Assembly: GCA_965153455.1 (NCBI GenBank) | Contig: OZ234499.1 | Span: 1,302,001 to 1,366,000, forward strand | Direction of reading: 5' to 3' | Source: Sphagnum compactum | Taxonomy: Eukaryota; Bryophyta; Sphagnopsida; Sphagnales | DNA length: 64,000 nt | In this document: positions 19,914 through 32,465 of the stretch, piece by piece | Position numbering within the stretch: the first letter of the stretch is position 1 | Layout of the letters: every line of letters begins with the position of its first letter | The notes under the pieces: generated by a model | Databases searched by the model: none | What the model saw: only the letters and a program-made list of their open reading frames with translations | Told to the model about the DNA's origin: nothing | Program-made: the position numbers and the translations under genes

Positions 19914-21097
19914 GCAACCCCATCTGTAAAACTGAAATTGGGACAGCAAATAGGTGGGGAAGTACCAATGGCAAACCATCTGGACGAATCATTATGAAGG
20001 ACCAATTACAAACACTGCTCAGCAGTCATATCACTCGTGATGTGCCTTTTACCAGCCGCAGCAAAGAGGGCAAATATGCTGAGCCAAAGCCATTTTCTTA
20101 AACGAAACTGGCATATTTAAAGTTGTCATCATCCAAGTAATGTGCGAGTTATGCACAAATTCCCCCAACCTTTGAGGTCTTGTGTCCTTACCTGGTGTAA
20201 AGCACTTATAGCATTTTGATTTTAAAATGGAACATAAAGTATTTGCTGAAATTTTGTCGTGTATTTGAAGGGCACCTTATAGATATTCATAATTCTTCTT
20301 TGATTTTTTAACTAAAATAATTCTTTATGATGTAGCATCATTTGCAAGCAACTCAAGAATGGTTCATCATTAAGTGGTCAAGAAATTATGAAAAAAATTG
20401 CCCACAAGCTAGAAACTCACTTCAAATGTGACAATTTTTTGCCATAAAGAAATTGTTTCCTCAAAAAAGTTGATAATTCTTTAAAAATATAGTCGAATTG
20501 TGACAAAATAATCCCATTTCACTCTCTAAAAAATTGTCACAAAAAGAAACACTGCCAAAAACAGTGGGCACCTTACATTGAGGAGGCCACAGGAACCTTC
20601 ACTGGTACCATGGTTAAGATCCCAAAGATTTTTGGGTTGCTTCAAAATGTCACAAATATTTTGTCCCTAGACTCAAATTAGGTTTTCTAGGTTCAAATTT
20701 AACATTTCCTGGATTAAATATAGCCTCATAAGGCACTCATAGAAAATTCTAAATGTAGGGTATTCTAAACCTAACTAACTGGGAGTAGGTATTGGAAGTA
20801 AGCGCTTGAGTCAGGTGGAACCAAGGAGTGCTATACGGAACTCCCCTACTCCAAAGGTGTTACCGAGCATAAAAAAAAATGATGCAAATATTTTTATAAA
20901 AAAATTCCCATGATACCTGGTGGGCATCATAATGAAAAAAAAATTCCAATTAAAAAAAATAAAAACCTGTGAAAATGAGCATTTTCTTGCCAGCATTTTT
21001 TTTCTTTGAAATGCCCACATCTTGCACATGACCTATTACACATTGGGAGCATACCTCCAAATGCACTAGAAAAAGTTGTGGAGGTGTTTATGTGTAG
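19914..21097. other. intergenic DNA, no gene recognised
   Basis: AT-rich spacer with only short frames that match nothing known. Several segments with TTGCCATAAAGAAATTG-type sequence may be old repeats. Confidence 0.5.
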
Positions 21098-21203
21098 GAT
21101 AAAGCCCTAGGGTGAGCATTCTCAAAATAAGGGGCCTAGGATGAGGTGATAGTCAGGTCTTGCACCGCGTTTTGAGAATTTCCTCCACCCATGGGCTTTA
21201 CCT
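21098..21203. mobile_element. small foldback element, family TAAAGCCC, copy 1
   Basis: The left arm GGATAAAGCCCTAGGGTGAG (21098) then CATTCTCAAAA pairs with the right arm TTTTGAGAATTTCCTCCACC then CATGGGCTTTACC (21170-21202). The interior has ATAAGGGGCCTAGGATGAG. It looks like a MITE, but I could not define a target duplication. Confidence 0.55.
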
Positions 21204-21263
21204 ATTGTAAAGCACAAAGCAAAATGTATCATGAACCAAACCTACATAAATCACGAAGTGTAG

Positions 21264-21346
21264 GAGTGGGAGGGAAATTGTGCCTATTCCTCAATAGTGG
21301 TAGGTTACTTACACCTCTAAGTAGGCATAATTCCCCTCCCACCCTT
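21264..21346. repeat. inverted repeat (hairpin)
   Basis: GAGTGGGAGGGAAATTGTGC then CTATT (21264-21288) pairs with AAGTAGGCATAATTCCCCTC then CCACCCTT (21319-21346) around a 30-base loop. It lies between two foldback elements of the TAAAGCCC family. Confidence 0.6.
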
Positions 21347-21646
21347 GAGGAGTAGGCATAATATCCTCCCAATCATGGATATAAGGTGGCCTCCACATAC
21401 ACTACAAATTTTCTCGGAGTGCTTTAACATATTTGGAAGGCACCTTGGTACCTTGGTGAATACCCATCCCTCTTAGGATTTCTAAAGAGGGGGTGGGGGA
21501 TGGGGGGATATTATACCTACTGCTTAGGAGTGAGAAGGATCTTCAGTGAAGACACCTCCCACTCTTAAGGAGTATTCTCCCTCTCATACACCTCATGATT
21601 CACCTATCCTTATGTTCATGATAACCTTTGTCTTGTGTTGTATGAT

Positions 21647-21769
21647 GGGTAAAGCCCCAAGGTGGGGGGACTTCCCCAAAACTGGAGGGCTGGACTCATC
21701 TGTCACATTGTTCTTGTGCCCTTATTTTGGGAACGGCCCCACGGTTGCCTCCACCCTGGGGCTTTACCA
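21647..21769. mobile_element. small foldback element, family TAAAGCCC, copy 2
   Basis: The arms GGTAAAGCCCCAAGGTGGGG (21648) and CCTCCACCCTGGGGCTTTAC (about 21749-21768) are near-perfect complements. The interior has TTATTTTGGGAACGGCCCC, comparable to copy 1. Confidence 0.6.
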
Positions 21770-23527
21770 TAGACTTAGAGGCCTCGAGTTAACGCCGCTT
21801 GGGTGTCTTGTTTAGGGAGGAGCATTACGGGACACATGTGCTTATTGTCAAATATGAATACATTTATCTCAAAATCAGGGCAGTAGGTACCCATCCCTAA
21901 ACCACTTTGAAACTTGAATTTGGACTTATATATTAAGAGATGCAATGCTCTACAAAAGGGTCAGTATAGAAATAAGATTGGTTATGATTGGTGGATGACA
22001 ATGATTGGCTATGTGATGGCATTTAATGGATCCTCATTGTGTCCTTTATAATATTTCATGTTTATGGGTAAGGGTTGGAAAGTAATTTGTCACTCTATTT
22101 TAGATGTGATAAATAAATTAGAGGCCCAAATACAAGGTGTAAGTGGATTTGCTTTAAAAACGAAAAAAAGTTGATTGGTTTTGACAATCTAAGAGTGGGG
22201 ATTTTGGGCTACACAAAGGGTGCCTCCAAGGAATTATTTCATAATCTTAAAGTGGAAGGTAGAACCCTAAGAGTAGGGTATTCAGAAAACAAGGTCCCAA
22301 TGTGAGTGTAGCCCCAATATGAAAAGAGAGCTGAGCTCAAACCAAAAAATCCAAGAATGTGTCATGTCAAAGGCCTTATGTAGTGTGTACACCAAGGCCA
22401 TCACTTCTAACAATGTCTTACATGAAGAGGGCCCCTTGTAAAAGTTAAGATATCATTTAAAATATTCACAATCTGCCCCATACCAAAATGCCATAAGACG
22501 ATACATCTGACACCAAGTGTTTGGGACAATAATTCTTACAAATTAGATGTCATGTGAAGCATTCTTTTATGTAAGGTGCCCTCTGATCACACAATGACAT
22601 GATGGCCAGGTTAGGTTTTTCATAGGAACTCCACAAGTGAGAAATTTGGTTCAAGTTTACTTTCTTAGAAGATAAACTGTCGGTTTGTTCTCTTGATAAT
22701 TTCTGGGTGCATTCAAATATACTTCTTCAATTGCACAATTATCTTTCAAGTAGAAACCAGTGTAGGTCGGTTATTGATTTTTTTCATAATTGTCAGGTAA
22801 GTTCTTTTTGAAATTTTTTTGGGTGCCAATTAGGTTATCATATCAATAGCAAGTTTTTTTGAATCTTGATTAGGTTATCAATAATGGGGGTGATAATTAT
22901 TGGTCAATGCATAAGGGTAGGTTATCAAATATCCAGTTGATAAACCACTGGTTATCTTACTCAGTTATAACCTGGTTATAGGGGTTTTAACAAAAATAAA
23001 ACAAAGAATTACCTGTTTCCTGTGTTTTGGTTTTTTTATCATGAAAATGTCACGTGTTTCAAGATTATGACTATATTAGTTGAGTTATGGGACTCCGAAT
23101 GCTTGTCTGTAGCTAGATAAATTTACTACTTATCTTGCTACCATATACATGGGCGGCTGCATGTCAAGTTAGTCACATTGATTCAAACATTGATCAGTTA
23201 GTCACATTCATTCTTGACTGAATGGTTTGAAAACTACAATTAGTTCTTCACCGAAACTTCTTGATTACAAAACTGATTTGATAACACCCACTAATGAATC
23301 TTCTTGTCGTGTGTGTGTAAATTGAAGTAGGGAAGGATGTTTTCAAGAATCCCGTTCATCCCAATAAAACACAAAAGTTGATAGCAATATTCATGGTAAT
23401 GGACATCCCCAGACATTCCTTGTCGAGATTTGGTAGTAAACAGAGTAAAGACTGGGAGTAGCTGACATTACTTTGGTTTGATGATATAATATAAAGCTCT
23501 GGGCTAGAGTTACGAGAGAGATCTGTA
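21770..23527. other. intergenic DNA, no gene recognised
   Basis: AT-rich spacer. The segment 22780-22990 has several TAGGTTATCA-type words that recur near 29700-29960 and 39110 and may be an old dispersed repeat. There is no convincing reading frame. Confidence 0.5.
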
Positions 23528-23648
23528 ACATGCATACTTACAGACGACTGAATCAGAGATTTGTGTGCAGATAGGAACTTGGATCGCTTAAGATTTGGCC
23601 AGAGTGTATCAGCACACACCAGCACTCCGTCCACTGGATGCCTGCCCA
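23528..23648 (-). other. exon-like block, unidentified
   Basis: On the minus strand an acceptor-like GGGCAG is followed by an open block containing HPVDGVLVCADTLWPNLKRS and KFLSAHKSLIQSS, ending at GTAAGTATG, a near-consensus donor. Composition is richer in G+C than the flanks. It may belong with the block at 24230-24363, upstream on the same strand. I do not recognise the protein, and a chance open frame is possible. Confidence 0.3.
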
Positions 23649-24229
23649 TTATGGCTCAGTTGTGGATGAACCTCAACTTAGTTTAAATATGAGTGTTGTG
23701 TGGTTATTTGAGTTTTCAAATAATTGTGGGTGTTTTAAAAGTTGTTTAGAATCAGAGAATTTCTCAGTTCTGATCCTTTGTTTGAAAAGAAATCAAAATC
23801 AAAGAACTGTTGGCCCAAGTTATCTCCAAAACCCGAAAGGCCTTGTGATTTTCATGTAAGAACTGATAAAGATTCAGCAGTTTTCTAGCTAGTTCTTTCA
23901 ATTTTATTTGAGAATCATGGTTATATATCAAAACTGGGTCTTTGATTTTTTTGAGGATTGTGGTTATGAATTCTAGGAATGATCGTGATAACGATCAGGG
24001 GTCGATCTTTTTCTTTTCTAATTGGTGACCACTCAACACTAGTTAGCCAGTTTAACCTTTGTAACCCATTTTGTAACAAGTCGATTTTTTTGTATGAGTA
24101 GATAGGTAGGAAAATAGATGATCAGTAGGTAAGCAGATGGTTTTTAGTTTATACTTGGTTTTTAGTTTATCACCCTGCATAGTAGGTAGGTGATAAAATT
24201 TCAAAGTAAATGAACTAACCACCATGGAC

Positions 24230-24363
24230 TGGAACCCAACAGCATCCTTCATGGTGCACTGGTTGGTGCTGGTCCACTCCAGACTCAAGAGAGATTTGAG
24301 GTAGGCACACTTAAAGGTTGTGCAAAACATACTTGAGTTCCTATCCAAGAAGCCCGATAACGC
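24230..24363 (-). other. exon-like block, unidentified
   Basis: The minus-strand frame reads KALSGFLDRNSSMFCTTFKC, AYLKSLLSLEWTSTNQCTMK and DAVGFQSMV, then meets GGTTAG, a possible donor. Together with 23528-23648 it could be a remnant of a minus-strand gene. No family is recognised. Confidence 0.3.
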
Positions 24364-25510
24364 TTTCACATACTTCCATATGGATATTTACAGAGTTTTG
24401 TGGTTCTTTGATTTTGTTCGTAACCGTCAATTCCAAGTAGTAAAATAATCAGAATCAAAGAACCATTGGTTCTTGGGTGGTTATTTCAAATTTTCAATAA
24501 ATTGAGAACCGTGGTTATATTCCAGAACCAGGTATTTGATTTTAGGGGATTGCAGTTATCATCCTGAAAACCACTCTCATACCCAGCAGGGGTTTGGAGC
24601 AGTTTCTAATAACCGCTCAAAGTTCCAACACTGGTGAAATCAGTGCTTCACAACAATCTCTCCCCACGTGATACCCACTGCTACGGGGGTTAGAAAATCA
24701 TGACACCCCATATCTATGACTGATGTTCAAGACTTCTTTGCCAAATATTTATTTAATTATTTATTTATTGAAAAAAAAGTTCAGTAATTTCAAATTTAAT
24801 TTTTTTCAGAATTTCAACAGTGGGAGGAAATAGATATGCAAAAATACATCTTGTGTTGTGCATTTGTAATAATAACCCAATGGTTTTCAATTTTCAAAAT
24901 TTTTGACAAATGCCAATAATTTTTGTTTCTCTTGTTTTTGCAAATCATATATATTATGCTGAACATCAGTCATAGGTACACATGGTATGTATTTTGGTAC
25001 ATTGATTGAAATGGTATCACTGCAAGTTTCTTACATGTTAACATGGAAAAGTAGCATTGTTTGTTGTCAGATTTGTCATATGACAAAAGTGCATGATCTC
25101 ATGGTGAGATGGCATTGTGTCTTCTAGATGCAATGAGTAGTAGTACTAAGGCCCATGACCATGGAAATGTTGACAGACCTCAAAACATGTCTTCCTCAGT
25201 TTCATGGAAATTTAGAAATCATTTATGTGTGGCCTGGGCTGTCAAGTGTAATGTACAGTGAAAATAGGCATTATTGAGGTGCCAACTATCAAGAAATTAT
25301 AACTGAACAAAAAAAAGATAAATGATTATTTGATATGCATTTTGATTTTAAACTTGATATTCTATATAACATTTTTTACTATTGTTTGAGGTTTTTTTTT
25401 TTTTTTTTTTTCCATCACTTTCCTTCCATTTTTTTTTCCTACATTTATTTTTTTTTTCTTCATTTCAGCAAGTAGGATCACCATGGATCGTAACAGAGAA
25501 AAAAGTATGT
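24364..25510. other. intergenic DNA, no gene recognised
   Basis: AT-rich spacer with T runs and an oligo(T) tract near 25393-25440. I see no gene, RNA gene or clear transposon end. Confidence 0.5.
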
Positions 25511-25960
25511 AGAAAAAATCCAACCAAACATAGCTTTTTTGGGCCATAGGCTATTAAACTTTGTACCCACCTTTTATGTTGAAAATGAAAAGGAAAACAT
25601 GTTATTTTTGTGACCAATCATGACTTTTTTGGCCATGGGCTAACAAATTTCGCACCCAACTTGAAAGAGAATGTATTATATAGAAAATCCAACCAATAAT
25701 GAACTTTTTGGCATATGGGCTAATGAATTTTGTGCTTGCCTTTCAATTTCATTATTACATTTATAAAAAAAAACTCATGGCAAAAAAATTATAGACCAGT
25801 GATGGCTTTTAAGCTCATGGTCTAACAAATGTTCAACCCACCTCTAAAAAATGTTATTAAAAAAGTTTGAGTTTGGACCATCAAAATCTGACCAATCATG
25901 GGTTTTTGAGCTCACGATTTAACGAACTTACTATTAAGCTCATCTCAAATAGGTGGACTT
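25511..25960 (+). repeat. degenerate tandem array, about five units of 80-110 bp
   Basis: The landmark order ACCAATCATG, CTTTTTTGGCCATGGGCTAA, CAAATTTCGCACCCACC recurs about every 100 bases (near 25525, 25615, 25695, 25800, 25895) with many substitutions. It is an old minisatellite, not coding. Confidence 0.6.
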
Positions 25961-26878
25961 CATAGAAGTCCATTAAAACATGAAACATTATCCCCTCTTC
26001 TGTTTTTGTTAATCATCTCTGTATACAAACACGCGGGTTATAATATTAATTATCTAAAATACAGAGTGTTGAATAGGCTTATGTGTAGATGTGAATAAAA
26101 AATGTTATGACCAACAAAATTGCTGGATTGGTTGGTCTGAACATTTTTCTCTTCATTATATTGAGTGAACTAAAAGTTAAATGTGTAATAGGGTTGATTA
26201 AGTTTGTGATAATTTTAAAGGGCTAATGAAATTGGGAAAGAGGGACCATCATTTTCAATGTTCAGCATAATAGGATTATATATAGGCCTAAAGATTTGTT
26301 TTCTCCGTGCCAATGGGATAGTTGGATTTGGAAGTTTGAATTTGTTTTCTTAGTTATCTTGAGTGAAGTAAGAGTTCAATGGGTAAGAGCAACTACACTG
26401 GTGCACTGTACAGGTAAATTTTGATTGAAGAATAGTAGTCAAAACTTGCCTGTTTGGCTGAGCAAAATAATGTGGGCACAACATTTGTGCACAAAGATGC
26501 TGAGGCTGGCAAAAGGCAAAGCTAAACTGAACACCTGCTATTGATTGGCTATATGGTTTGATTGGTTCAGTCAAGTTGTTATTAGTAGTCTCTGAACCTT
26601 TCGCACTTTCAGTTTGAGGGGAGAGATTGGGAAAAAGTAAATAACTAATCTTGGCTGTGAAATATACTTTTGCAATTACATATAGTAAAGGACGTCGTGG
26701 TCGTGAAGCTTTTTTCATCCATCCATCTGTCCCGTCATCCATCCAGTCCAGCTGAAGGTATTCTGTGACTCCCCATCCTGCTGCAGCAGCCACCCATTCT
26801 CCCCTTTAATTGAGTTTATATTATGTACAAACCCGGGAGGAGTAGAAGACGACAACCCTCGGGTCCTACTTATGCATT
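25961..26878. other. intergenic DNA, no gene recognised
   Basis: Short frames only. A 147-codon minus-strand frame at 26350-26793 has no recognisable domain and no supporting splice structure. Confidence 0.5.
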
Positions 26879-27250
26879 CAAATGGGTCGGAGATGGAACC
26901 ATACCCATTCCAGTGCGTAACTATCCTCTCCAGAATGTTCAATGGGAGGAGGGAACCAAACCCATCCCAGTACGTAACCAACCTATCTCAGTACGTAACC
27001 AACGTATCCAGAATGTTCGATGGGGCAGGGAACCAAACTCATTCGAGTGTGTAACCAACTTATTCAGAATGTTCAATGGGGGACGGAACCAAACCCATTC
27101 CAGTAATGTAACCAACTTATCCAGAATGTTCAATGGGGGGAGGGAACCAAACCCATTCCAGTAATGTAACCAACTTATCCAAATTTTTGAATGGGGGAGG
27201 GAATTAAACCCATTCCAGTGTGTAACCAACCTATCCAGAATGTTCAATCT
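26879..27250 (+). repeat. ~60-bp tandem repeat, about six copies
   Basis: The unit GGGAACCAAACCCATTCCAG + T(AAT)GTAACCAACTTATCCAGAATG + TTCAATGGGG recurs six times with substitutions and one internal duplication. Its length is near a multiple of three, so long open frames appear on both strands; these are a by-product of the repeat. Confidence 0.85.
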
Positions 27251-27694
27251 CGACATTCACAGGTTTGAGGACAATGATCAGGGCAGAATAATGGATCATT
27301 ACACGATGTAATCTGTTGATTCAGACCACTCCGGTTTGTTCTTAATCCTGCCCCCCAGAGATATTATACTCCAGTAAAATCTGCAAAATAATTTTGGAAA
27401 TAGATCTTTGGGCATTTTCATCATGGAATTGTGCCTGTTCTACCCCCAAGAAACATCAGTTTTATTTAATGTTGATTTATTTACACACCTGTGCATTAGG
27501 CACGGGGTTCAAACTAGTGTCACATATGGAGCATGAGTGAAAATGCTCAAGAAGCAACTTCCAGACACGGTCCTTGCACATTACTTACGCACTTTTATTT
27601 GATCATCCCAGATCACCCAGTAAGTCTATCTCCCACCAACATCCTCTATCCGTAAGATGTTCAGAGTCTCAGATTATAGCTATGGTGATGACAA

Positions 27695-27835
27695 GGGGGT
27701 GTGTCACACTGTGGCCTTGCTATTTACAATAAAAAAATATCTTGAGGCAAAAGAAGAATTATGAAAACTCAAATATTTCACCATGCAAAAACATAATCTT
27801 TCAAAAAAATCCTCTAAAAGAAACCAAAATCCTTC
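27695..27835 (+). repeat. dispersed repeat pair, copy 1
   Basis: GTGTGTCACACTGTGGCCTT then AAAGAAGAATTATG, ATTTCACCATGCAAAAA and AAATCCTCTAAAAGAAA recur in the same order and orientation at 38818-38950, with scattered differences. Confidence 0.75.
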
Positions 27836-30800
27836 AAGATATTATAACTCTATAATAACTAATCTCAAGTTTCAACACAAGCCAAAATATCATCTTTCAA
27901 AATTCCTCATATAAAATTGACCTACTACCCAGGGGCCAAAATCCATTAAGCTACTATACTCTATAATGAATCTAAACAAAAATATCCTTGCCTTGGTAGG
28001 CAAGGCCAACAAAGTCCACAAGTAATCTACACTAATACTATAACCCTTGTCTGTATTCAGACAGGGTCAACAAGCAAACTATCACAAACATCAGTTTTAG
28101 GAGGGTGTTGTTAGCATCTGACGAGACAAACTTAACTCAATCTAGTCACTTGGTGTGCATGGGCTTTGTGTTTATTGAATTTGTTCAAAAGAAAGTCCAC
28201 AATAATTGATATTATGTGCCATTTATGGTTTTTGACTAAATTGCTCTCTTTAGAAGTAATCTACAGAGAGATAGGAGTTCCGATTTTTTATTTTTTTTTG
28301 GGGGGTCAAATCTCAAATTATGATATGTCCATGAACAACCAGAAGCCACACTTCACTTTTTTCCCTCAAATTACAGAAATTCACAATCCACTACCTCCTA
28401 CCCAGTGCCCACACACCAATGCCCCAGCCATCATAGTCTTCAAAATTATATTTTACAGCAGTATGGAAGTCTCTCATGTGGGGTCCCTGCAATAAGTTCC
28501 ATAGTTGTTGTCAGAATGTTATGGATACTTGGGGTTCGAGAATCGGCAAAAGACTGCCAAAGTTTTGTGTAAATTTTTTGCAGTTTTTGCAGTAATTGCA
28601 GTAGTACATTGCACTTGTTAAAGGTTACTTAGGTAAGAAACACTCAGATGTAATTGGCATTGTAATTTCAACAGTAGGATCACTGGGTTATCCAATGATC
28701 AATGGAACTATCACGAGTCAACTGATTCTTAACTTGTATTCCTACAGCTCTACATCAAAGAACAACATCAAAATTAAGGATCTCAAGGAACCAGAACTCT
28801 CCTAGTTTCTTCTCAAGAATCAACTGGTCATGAGTGTGATAAATCATTCATGATAAAAAGATCTCAAACTCTGAACAATAATCCCATTCTCATCATATCT
28901 GTTACCATTAGAAGTTGGACAAAGAACTAAAAAGGAATTGAACATAACAATAGATTCTTTCCATAACACCCATATGTGGCCTTAAAAAGCCATTTCCCCC
29001 GGAGTTCCTGCAACAATGTAGGTACTCTCTTCCAAACCCAGATGATTTGAAAGTTTTCTTAAAAGTCCCAAAAACCCACAACATGCCACATAAACTGCTC
29101 ATGAAACTTTTAAACTCTGTCATCATTCCTCTTTAATTAGTCCCTTAATTCTAACACTAAACCTTCCTTTTCTGCCCTGAAGCTCATAGCATAGTGGAAT
29201 GTTTGTTCCAGGAAGGAAGACTAAAGATTGTTAGTGGGACATTCTTCCCCAACTGCACACAAAACAACACTCTCTATTCTAACCGCACTGTTTCACCTAT
29301 CTCCATTTAACCTGCAAACAAACAAAAACACCCAAAAGCGTAAACAGAACAAAATAGAATGGACCTTCGACAAAATAGAATGGACCTTCGACGTCCACAA
29401 CCATTTATGATGATCAACCATCCCCTAATTTGACACTTTTTGTTGCCCATTCATCCTGGACATCCATCATCAATTAGGGTTTCCTCCTTTCATCCAGCCA
29501 AGTTCACACAGAAAACTTTTGACATTACTTTTATGTGACACCCCCACAGAGTTCACGAGTTGTAGACTTGGATTTTTGTTAGTGGCACACACAGCCCTCA
29601 TGTTGTCAGTTTGTGAACTCATGTTTTCTTGGTCTTCGTCTTCAAAGCAATACCCAATTGTCATCAATTTACCTAGTTATTTTGTATGGTAATAACTATT
29701 GGCTTTTAAATAAGGTCTGTTCTCAAATACCCACCTTGAGAACCATCAATTATGTCATTTAAATAAGGTAGGTTATGATTTATAAAAGGGTTTTGCATTT
29801 TATTTTCATTTTTTTGGTTTTCTATCATGCACATGTTTAGATTTTTAGGATCGGTATCATACATAGATAAAATTCCAATCACTCAGGTAGGTTATTAAAA
29901 TTTGAAAATTTCTATACTTGGCTAAAAATTATCTACTAGTTTTCCAAAAATTCAATAATTGACTGGTGGGTTATATATACCTAGCCTCAAACCCTATTTG
30001 TTACTTTGGGTCCAAACCAATGTTGGCCAGTTTCAGGTTTTTGATCAGGTTCGAGTTTCGAATTAGATCTGGGTCTAAGAACCGGACATGGTGGGTTTAT
30101 GTAACCTAGACTTGGCCAAAGAACCAGACCCAACCTTAAAATCAAATCTGCTGGATCTACTACATGGACCCAATTCAAAAACCAGACCTGGTGGGTTTAC
30201 ATGGTGACTGAAAGGTTTTTAACCAGGTTTGGGTCATAGGGTTAGGTACGGGTTAAATGTTGGGTTTGCATAGGGTTTAGGTTTTTAAGCTCTACGGTCT
30301 CAGGTCCTAACCCTAAACTTACATACATTAGGGCATTTCCAATGGTAGACTCCACATCTCCCATTGCACAAATACATTGTGTTGTTCCTTATGTTGCTGT
30401 TCCCTATACAGTTGGTCCATTTTGTTGTTTTTGGTAACACATTAGGGAACATTTTGGGAACTTTAAGAACTCATTGGTAAATTAAATGAATTTTGATGAC
30501 ATGTCATGAAAGCCTTTTGGAAACTTGGTGCAAGCATTTCAAGAACATCAAAATCCAAAAAATTCAAAACTATTTAAAATTCAACTTTGGAACCATTCTG
30601 AAAAAAAAACCTGGAACCCAAAACTAGAGGTTTTCATAAAGGTTGGACCTAAAACCATTGGTCCTTTATTCTCACAAATCGACCAAATCCTATTACATTG
30701 TTAGTTCACTCAAAATAACTGAAAAAAACAATTCAAACTATATACATTACTATCATTCAGATTTCATGTTAAGACTTAACCCTAAACCCTAACATTTAGA

Positions 30801-31680
30801 TGTCATCATATAGAAAATAGATACTTATGTTAAAATTAAAACTAATCTAAAATTAACAATTTTGATTTACTTTCACACCTAAATTAATGTTAAGCTAAAT
30901 TAAAATACCAAAATGTTAAGCAACTTACTTTTGTCATCACACCATCAAAATGAATGTTAATGATTGGAATCCAAATCGATTATTAAAATCAAGATTATGA
31001 ATTTCAACTGATATTAAATATAACAAACATTGAGTTAGACTTCAAAATTGAGATTGGTCTTTGTAACATTGTCTTAAATGGTTGTTTTGAGGCGCTTTAC
31101 ATTGAGTTAAAGACATCAAAACCTAGGCACTTAGACGTTAAGTAGCACAAATGCTAGCACAAAGTTAACATGACTAAGGACACCAAATCATCGACAATGC
31201 TCCATAACACATCATAAGTGAATACACATGAACCTGAAGAAAATCTAACATCCACTTACCATTGACTTAGCACTAGGTGTGAATGATACTTGTATTATAA
31301 CGTTTGCTCTGTACAGAAAGAAGGTTAAAAACACTAGTCAAAATTCAGTACCTGGCCAACAACACTTGCTTTGCACCTGAGCTTTTGGCATCATGGACTT
31401 TGTGATTGTTGGTTGGTCATCCTTTTGATCAAGGAAAATGAATGTAGCTGTAATCTTTGCTATTATCACTGAGCTAAGTCGACTCCTCGTGTACTACTCT
31501 CTCCGACTGGAATGATTGTTTGGGTATTAGTGCCGTTGCTGCTTTTTTGTTGTTTGTCAGTGGTCGATGATCAAGCTGTGCAGCAACAACACTGGACTGC
31601 ACTGCAGTCTAGACGCCGCTTCTTCAGCTTGTACTACTACTTAGTACTTACCAATGTTTTTTTTTTTCTTTCGGAGGAAT
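27836..31680. other. intergenic DNA, no gene recognised
   Basis: AT-rich spacer. It contains a perfect 21-bp doublet (AAAATAGAATGGACCTTCGAC, 29349-29390) and a region of GGTTTTTGA/ACCAGACC words at 30010-30300, probably an old repeat. No reading frame has recognisable protein features. Confidence 0.5.
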
Positions 31681-32262
31681 TATTTTGATGTAGCCAAAGT
31701 GGCAATCATCATCCGTAGGAAACCTGAAGAAAAAAGTGGCGACCATCCCTAGGGAGGTTTAGCCAAATTTGGCTATAAGCCACAAATTTTCCAGAAAAAA
31801 TCTCAAATCATCCTTCTATATACTTGGCTACAATAATGAAAACCAAATAATATATGAATTACCTTTTTTTTCTTTTTTTCTTTTCCCTCCCTCTCACTTC
31901 TGGCAACTGAAACCTCCAAAATCACTTCTTTATTGAATTTTTTATTCTTTGAAATTACTCTTTTTAGCGAAATGAGAACCCAAATATAATCAAATATGTA
32001 ATCATCCTTCTCTATAGTTTTTGCTTCACAATGAAAACCAGATATAAGAATTTGGCAATTTTTACTCTAAAACATTTCTTCCTCACTTCGATGACTGAAA
32101 ACATCCAAAATCACTTCATTTCCAAATAAATTAATTTCTCTTTTTGGCGAAATGAAAACTCAAGTAAATGAAATCTTTTCGTCATCCTTCTATATTTTTG
32201 GCTACAGGTGATTCCTCACTTCTGGCTAAATAATAACCAAATAAATCAAACATTTAATCATC

Positions 32263-32294
<32 letters not shown>

Positions 32295-32465
32295 GACCCA
32301 CATATATATATATATGGCTAAAAAATGGAAGCCAAATATATGAATTTGGCGAGTCCTTTATTTTTTCCCCTTCACTTCTTCTGGCGACTGAAAACCTCCA
32401 AAGTTCAATTCTTTTCCGAATATGTATTTTTTTTCTCTTTTTGGCAAAATCGAACCAGTGGATTT
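31681..32465 (+). repeat. degenerate tandem array of ~200-bp units with microsatellite
   Basis: Three units recur with the order TCATCCTTCTATA, TTGGCTACA, ATGAAAACCAAATA, CACTTCTGGCGACTGAAA, CCTCCAAAATCACTTC and CTCTTTTTGGCGAAATGA (around 31808-31975, 32000-32160 and 32190-32455). The array is preceded by a terminus of the TIR family seen at 18657 (GCCAAAGTGGCAATCATC). Unit 3 contains an (AC)n microsatellite at 32262-32289 and (TA)n at about 32302-32314. Confidence 0.6.

Noticed and set aside
26823-27164. 113-codon repeat protein
   Set aside because: Produced entirely by a ~60-bp minisatellite. No start context, partner exon or family match.
27480-28560. tRNA-like B-box words (GGGTTCAAAC near 27506, GGGTTCGAGA near 28531)
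   Set aside because: No matching A box, acceptor stem or cloverleaf could be drawn around them.
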